Source: Echinococcus granulosus (taxonomy: Eukaryota; Platyhelminthes; Cestoda; Cyclophyllidea; Taeniidae). From it: a stretch of 64,000 nt of DNA. The position numbers and the translations under genes are program-made. Where the stretch lies: assembly GCF_000524195.1 (NCBI RefSeq), contig NW_020170428.1, positions 61,188 to 125,187 of the forward strand. Reading direction: 5' to 3'. Each line of letters begins with the position of its first letter. Positions within the stretch are counted from its first letter, which is position 1. The notes beneath the pieces are model-generated. The model had not been told where the DNA came from, made no database searches, and saw nothing but the letters and a program-made list of their open reading frames with translations. Of the stretch, positions 59,208-64,000 are shown piece by piece.

Positions 59208-59935
59208 ACTGAAACAAGGTGAAGAGACATGTTTTTTAATCTTGTAATAATCTCGCTACCTGTTCTCTGTCAAATTTGCTCACTGTTTGGGTAGTTAAGT
59301 GGGAGGATCTGTGCTTTTTTCTCGTCTATAAACTGGTGACATTTTGACGTGTTGATAGGTAGCCCAAAAAACAACCAGCTATATCGCCACTGATTCATGA
59401 TTCATTTTTACTTGGTCCGTCCATTCTGCATTCACCATTACTGGGTTCGCTCTTCCGTATTTGACTATGCCCACCTGTGTCTGTGGCCCTCTGTACACGT
59501 CCATTAATTTGGGGTATGCCGACGAATCCTTCAGTGCAGTTGCCCATTTCGCCACCTTTCCGAATTTTCACTCTAATCTCCGGAACAAGGGCTTTCCCTG
59601 TGGCAGGCTTGACGTCTTCCAATCGCTGATGCACTTGGCATGTCGCCAACCGTCTGTCAGTACTTACGGACGTCAATCATTGGTGACGTCGCCTCGTGCG
59701 CTTTGATGCTTTTTAAAGGCAGTAACTCGGTCAGCCCTCCGTCCTCTTTAGACTGATTTCTCCTAGATCCATCTAGCCAGTCCTCCATCTTCCATCCATT
59801 CGATTCGTCCATCTATTCATCACTTACATCTGTAGTAAACTCACAATTTGAGCAGCGGTAGGTGATCTAAGCGAAGAACAGCCTAGCCGTGGCAGAGTGA
59901 AGTCGTCCTCCGCCCAATGTAGAATATGCGTACTT

Positions 59936-59951
59936 GGGGGGGGGGGGGGGG
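59936..59951 (+). repeat. Homopolymer run of 16 G
   Basis: Sixteen consecutive G are followed by A and five more G. Length is likely to vary or be misread. Confidence 0.9.
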
Positions 59952-62900
59952 AGGGGGATTCTCAACCTAATTCTGCATTATTATTTGGGGAAACGCCTCA
60001 AACTTGCGACTTACTACTGACGGGTGAAAGTAGTATCCGACATTCGGCCCATGTTCAGTGTACTATCCCCCGGCTCTCTTTCGCTGGGGTTAGAACAAGA
60101 CTGATCAGTTAAAAGGTGCTTGGCAGTCCTGGTTCTTCAGGCTCTACAAGTCACAATTCTACCTTGATAAAATGTCCCCCTGTGGGTCTAATTGGCCGTG
60201 TTCGGTGGATCATGAGGATCTTACCGTTGACAAATGAGATAAATGTCTGCACCCAATCCGAGATGTGTGATATCTAGTCCAATTTTCTTTTAAAAAGAAA
60301 GGGAAAGAACAGTTCGTGGTTTTTCCGTCATGATGGGAGCCAGAGAGTCTAACCACAAGAAACATGGGGGAAGGTAAACAGCCTTCGACACGTCCCCAGT
60401 GCCCCACTTACTATTTTACTCGGGAAATATCCAACTCTTGTCTTTTAAATAGGGGTTCATCTTTAGCGTCATCAAGGTCCTTCGGCCAACTAAAACAAGT
60501 GAATCAAATTTAAAATAAGTCAAATTTTTTTGCAGTGAGAAAGGTAATTAGAAGTATTTGTTTATGCAACATTTTACTGACAAAGTGGCTTCTAATTATG
60601 GAACAGAATGACATTACACTTTTCCCCATTCCCACGTCAGTGCCTGAGAGGTGAACGGGGAGTAATGCCTATTGGTGGGCGAGCTGTATTTGGGTTCCAT
60701 AACTCTCACATTTTCTGTGCTCTGTGCATAACATGAGGCAGTTGCGCTGTCTAGACAGAGTTATCTGCCCCACAGGATGGGTGGGTAGCGAAGAGCACAC
60801 ACTTCATTCACTTGTTTTGTGAGGTAACTTACAACATTATCAAGCACTATGGAGCAATATAATAATTCCGTAAAAAAAAACACCACTTATAGTCAGGAAT
60901 GTGCATTTTGCCTAACCTAATCGCCAAATTATTGCCTAATGCGAATTTTTCTGCTGATGCCCTTTAAGTAACCATAAAGACCCCCCAAATTCCTCCATAA
61001 AACAATGAGGCTTTGGCCTTGGCAGAATGCTATTGGAGGGTGCCTTGGAAGAAGACGTCAGCCAGACGCAGCGAGGAGGTCCATGTGTGTCTACTCCTGC
61101 ACTTCACTGACATCACGCCCTATGCACTTGTAAATGCACCAAACGTCAAATTTATCAGATACCGGTGGCAGTCAGGCTGAGTTTATTAAATTTCTTCCCT
61201 ATCTGCTTTATTTTGCCCGAAGGGGTTTTTACTCGCGCGGAAGAGTTCTGTCCACCGCAAAATGAACGCAATTATTAGGGTGGTGTTTGTTCGGTTTCTG
61301 TTGCCTTATTGCAAGTTGAGGATGTCTTAAATTGTTGCAATTCACCCCATTCTGCGTTCGCATTTTTAAGGTCCCTTCATGAGGTTCGCTTCTTGCTTAT
61401 TCTTCTATAAATCCAAATTTATTTGAATAAATAGTCATTCTAAGAGTAAATAAAACCCAAAGCAGGAAGAGACATATGAAAAATTTGCCCATTAAAAAGC
61501 GATTAAACAGACATTTGAGTGATTTTATTGTGATAAAGCAAAGTGCGTATTAAAAATGCCATCGGACCAATGAAATTCATCCACTTGGCGCATTTTGTTT
61601 AATAAAACATCACTTTAAAAAGAAAAATTTGCTTTACCACTTAAAAGTCAAATTAATAAATTGGACAGCGTTAATGGTGAAAAAGTCCCAGTGATTTGCC
61701 ACTTCCCTGGGAAATAGGCTGTTTTTGCTTTATGCTGAAAATGGCTGAGAAAAATTTTACATGAAGAACTACGTGCTTGTGTTATCAATTCCCCTTTTTA
61801 ATTTATCCAGACTTTAAATGTCTGCGAAGACTTTATTTGGCAATTTCGCGATTTGATGAGTGACTGCGTCACATTGAAAAGTTCACCTCGCTGTTATTTT
61901 AATATCAAGTCATGGCTGTCTGCCAGAGTCTGAACAGCAATGAGAGGCAGACTAGCTGAAGGAGAGGGAAAAGCGATGCCCTGTGATATTACGATAAAGC
62001 CCTCTTTTAGGTTTTGCCAAAACTTCAAGAATGCATAGTTTGGCACGGATGGGTGGATCGACCTACCCATTGCATTGTATGCATGAGGCAACAGCCACCT
62101 AGACGGAGATGGGAGAGGAGGGTCAGCGCTTGTGCTTCTCTCTCTGGTGACCACTTTTTTTGCTAGGAAATATGGTAATGCAAAAAGAAGGCGAATGCAA
62201 ATGTCCTAAATGATTCAGAAGAAGGAAGGGAAAAAGAGGAGGAAGGTAGGAAGAGGAAGTGACGGTTATTTTCATTATAAGCGATGAAGTACGGGACAGA
62301 TGGGTGACGGGTGGGTGGATAAGTGGGCACAAGAAAGAGGAATTCAGAGCCGACATATCATGGGAAACGCCTACTGATATACCCACTTCCAGAAATCGAA
62401 ATTCATTGCGTAATTTTCTGACTTGCAGCCAAAATGCCAGACAGTCTCAGAGTGCCATCGCGAGAGTTCACCACAAGAAAGATGCCAGCTTTATGCATCC
62501 ACTATTATTCACCAAATTTCAAACACCGAAGCGACCCACGACAAACCCTCATATTTCAGCTGATCAATCAAGCAAACTAACAAAGAGGAAGATGGGGTGA
62601 TACCTACAGTCCGTTAGACAGTGTACGATCCCCTGCAACGCCTAACATCTCCACGTCACTACCAGATAACAAGGGCTAGGAGCCAATTAATCCCTCCAGA
62701 TCAATCAAGCACGAACTCACCCATATTTCTGCAAATTTTCCTGACGAAGTCGAGGAGGAAAACGACGCAGACGACCGGCAGGTAGACTTTTGCTGGTTCC
62801 AAGTGAATCTGACCTTTCAGTAAAGCCCAATGCCTTCTACTACTTCGCTGTATCCAGTGGCGAAAAAATGCTTCTTTTCTTCTGATTTCCATGCTTTTTT

Positions 62901-63952
62901 TTAAAGAAAGGGGGGATTTTTCGTAGGTATTTAGTTCATTAATGAAAGGTCACCAACAACTGGCGACCGGGGAAAAAACTTGATGGTAGATGAGAGTTAA
63001 CTGGAATCACCTGCTCTCACCAACATTCGGCACAGAAGAGCAGGACTACCAAGAGAAGCAAAGAATTGACCACTGGATGTAAAACAAAAATTTGATTTGA
63101 CACATTGACACTCCTAGCACCGAAACTTTGGAATGAGTACACGCTCATCCCATTGCATAACAATCAATACGGGCCCAGTTTTGACAGAAATTGACAAGTA
63201 GTTAGGCCATAGAGTTAGTTACTAGGGTTCAGCTAAAACAAATTACAAATTAATTGCAAATTGATCTCTGAAGGTAACTGGCCAATCAGAAATCGACTTC
63301 ATGGTTATCTACAAATGATCAGTTGATTCTACTTCAACAATTGTCCTAGGAGCAAGTGTTTATTTAAAAAGATTTTGTTAAACATTTCTAAAAAATGTAA
63401 GCTGAAATATTTTGAAAAAGGGGCTGAATTTTAGGTTTACGGGACTTATTCAGTAGAGCCTGCTTAACTATTTGCTAAATTTATAACCCATAAATGCACA
63501 ATCGACCAATAAAGTTCAAGCATTTTACTGAATCAGCAATTAAACTCGTTATACTTGTGCATGTCTATGCCAAAATTTAAACATTGCCTCCGAAATGCGA
63601 GTGGAAAGTTACTAATGTAAAGCTTTTTGAATAATGAAAGATTGCGGAGTAGCCATGCGGCCTATCCTCTCGGGAGATGATTAAAACAAGCATTGAAAAA
63701 AGAAATGCTTCCGTAACGATTAACTTTTGTAATAGGAAAGCACATTACAAAAGCTTAAAATTTAATGATTTAGTGAATATAAAAGAAGAAAAAATTGAAT
63801 GCCGATTGGGCGCTGGATGAATGAATGAACAAGCTGGTAGATGGGCTAGTCTAGGGGAAATGGTATGGAAAGCAGAAATTGGGAATAAAAGAGCCAACTT
63901 TAAGTGGTGTAGAATGAAAAAGATAAGGAAAAAAGTGGTAATGTAGTAAGTG

Positions 63953-64000
63953 TGTGGATGGATGGATGGATGGATGGATACAGGATGGATGGGTGGATAC
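63953..64000 (+). repeat. GGAT tetranucleotide microsatellite at window edge
   Basis: Tandem GGAT/GGGT units run into the right end of the window and probably continue beyond it. Confidence 0.9.

Larger units (their letters stand above)
59208..64000. other. Gene-free right end of the window
   Basis: In these 4.8 kb I see no supported gene. Contents are AT-rich unique sequence, a 16-G run at 59936-59951 and a terminal GGAT tetranucleotide repeat. Open frames near 59.4-59.7 and 62.1-62.6 kb match no family and lack splice context. Confidence 0.5.

Noticed and set aside
62259..62600. 113-codon plus-strand frame near the right end
   Set aside because: No domain, no splice context, and ordinary random composition. 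A minus-strand frame overlaps part of it equally well.

Overview
This is a eukaryotic, multi-exon window that most resembles a flatworm, probably a tapeworm (inference). Several introns are only 30-48 nt long, several 3' splice sites lie a few bases before a start codon, and the encoded proteins are divergent bilaterian orthologues. Coding density is low and introns and intergenic regions are rich in simple repeats. There are two 100-N assembly gaps, at 294-393 and 19232-19331. Gene models were built by hand from reading frame, splice consensus and family homology. In each model given with an exon list, the exon phases match and the exon lengths sum to a multiple of three, except where stated.

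Layout. (1) 894-8843, minus: syndapin/PACSIN (F-BAR plus SH3, 590 aa). (2) 9566-10613, plus: STARD10-like START-domain protein (296 aa), divergent from syndapin. (3) 11786-15038, minus: unrecognised coiled-coil protein (454 aa). (4) 16988-22352, minus: ONECUT/HNF6 homeobox factor (827 aa). (5) 24110-26017, minus: MRG15/MORF4L1 (368 aa), head to head with (6) 26358-26595, plus: DPY30 (66 aa). (7) 28857-35293, plus: NEMF/Rqc2 (1029 aa). (8) 35825-38241, plus: type I membrane protein with Ig-like domains and an ITIM-like tyrosine motif (469 aa). (9) 38242-44049: mostly empty, with a weak pair of cysteine-rich exons near 39 kb. (10) 44050-49500, minus: SARM1 (ARM-SAM-SAM-TIR NADase), N-terminus not resolved. 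(11) 52611-53454, minus: Ser/Thr-rich orphan (180 aa). (12) 54720-59207, plus: FKBP-like protein with TPR repeats (473 aa). (13) 59208-64000: no gene seen.

Functional themes. Syndapin and STARD10 concern membrane shape and lipid transfer. MRG15 and DPY30 are chromatin proteins that share one short divergent promoter. NEMF is the ribosome-quality-control tailing factor and SARM1 is an NAD-cleaving axon-death enzyme. These are unrelated housekeeping and signalling genes, not an operon. The most notable observations are a stop-free 36-nt intron that splits the MRG15 methyl-lysine cage, two GC-AG introns (one placed directly before the SARM1 catalytic Glu codon), two F-BAR micro-exons, a lineage-specific-looking Ig/ITIM-like receptor, and a short inverted-repeat element found at three distant non-coding sites.
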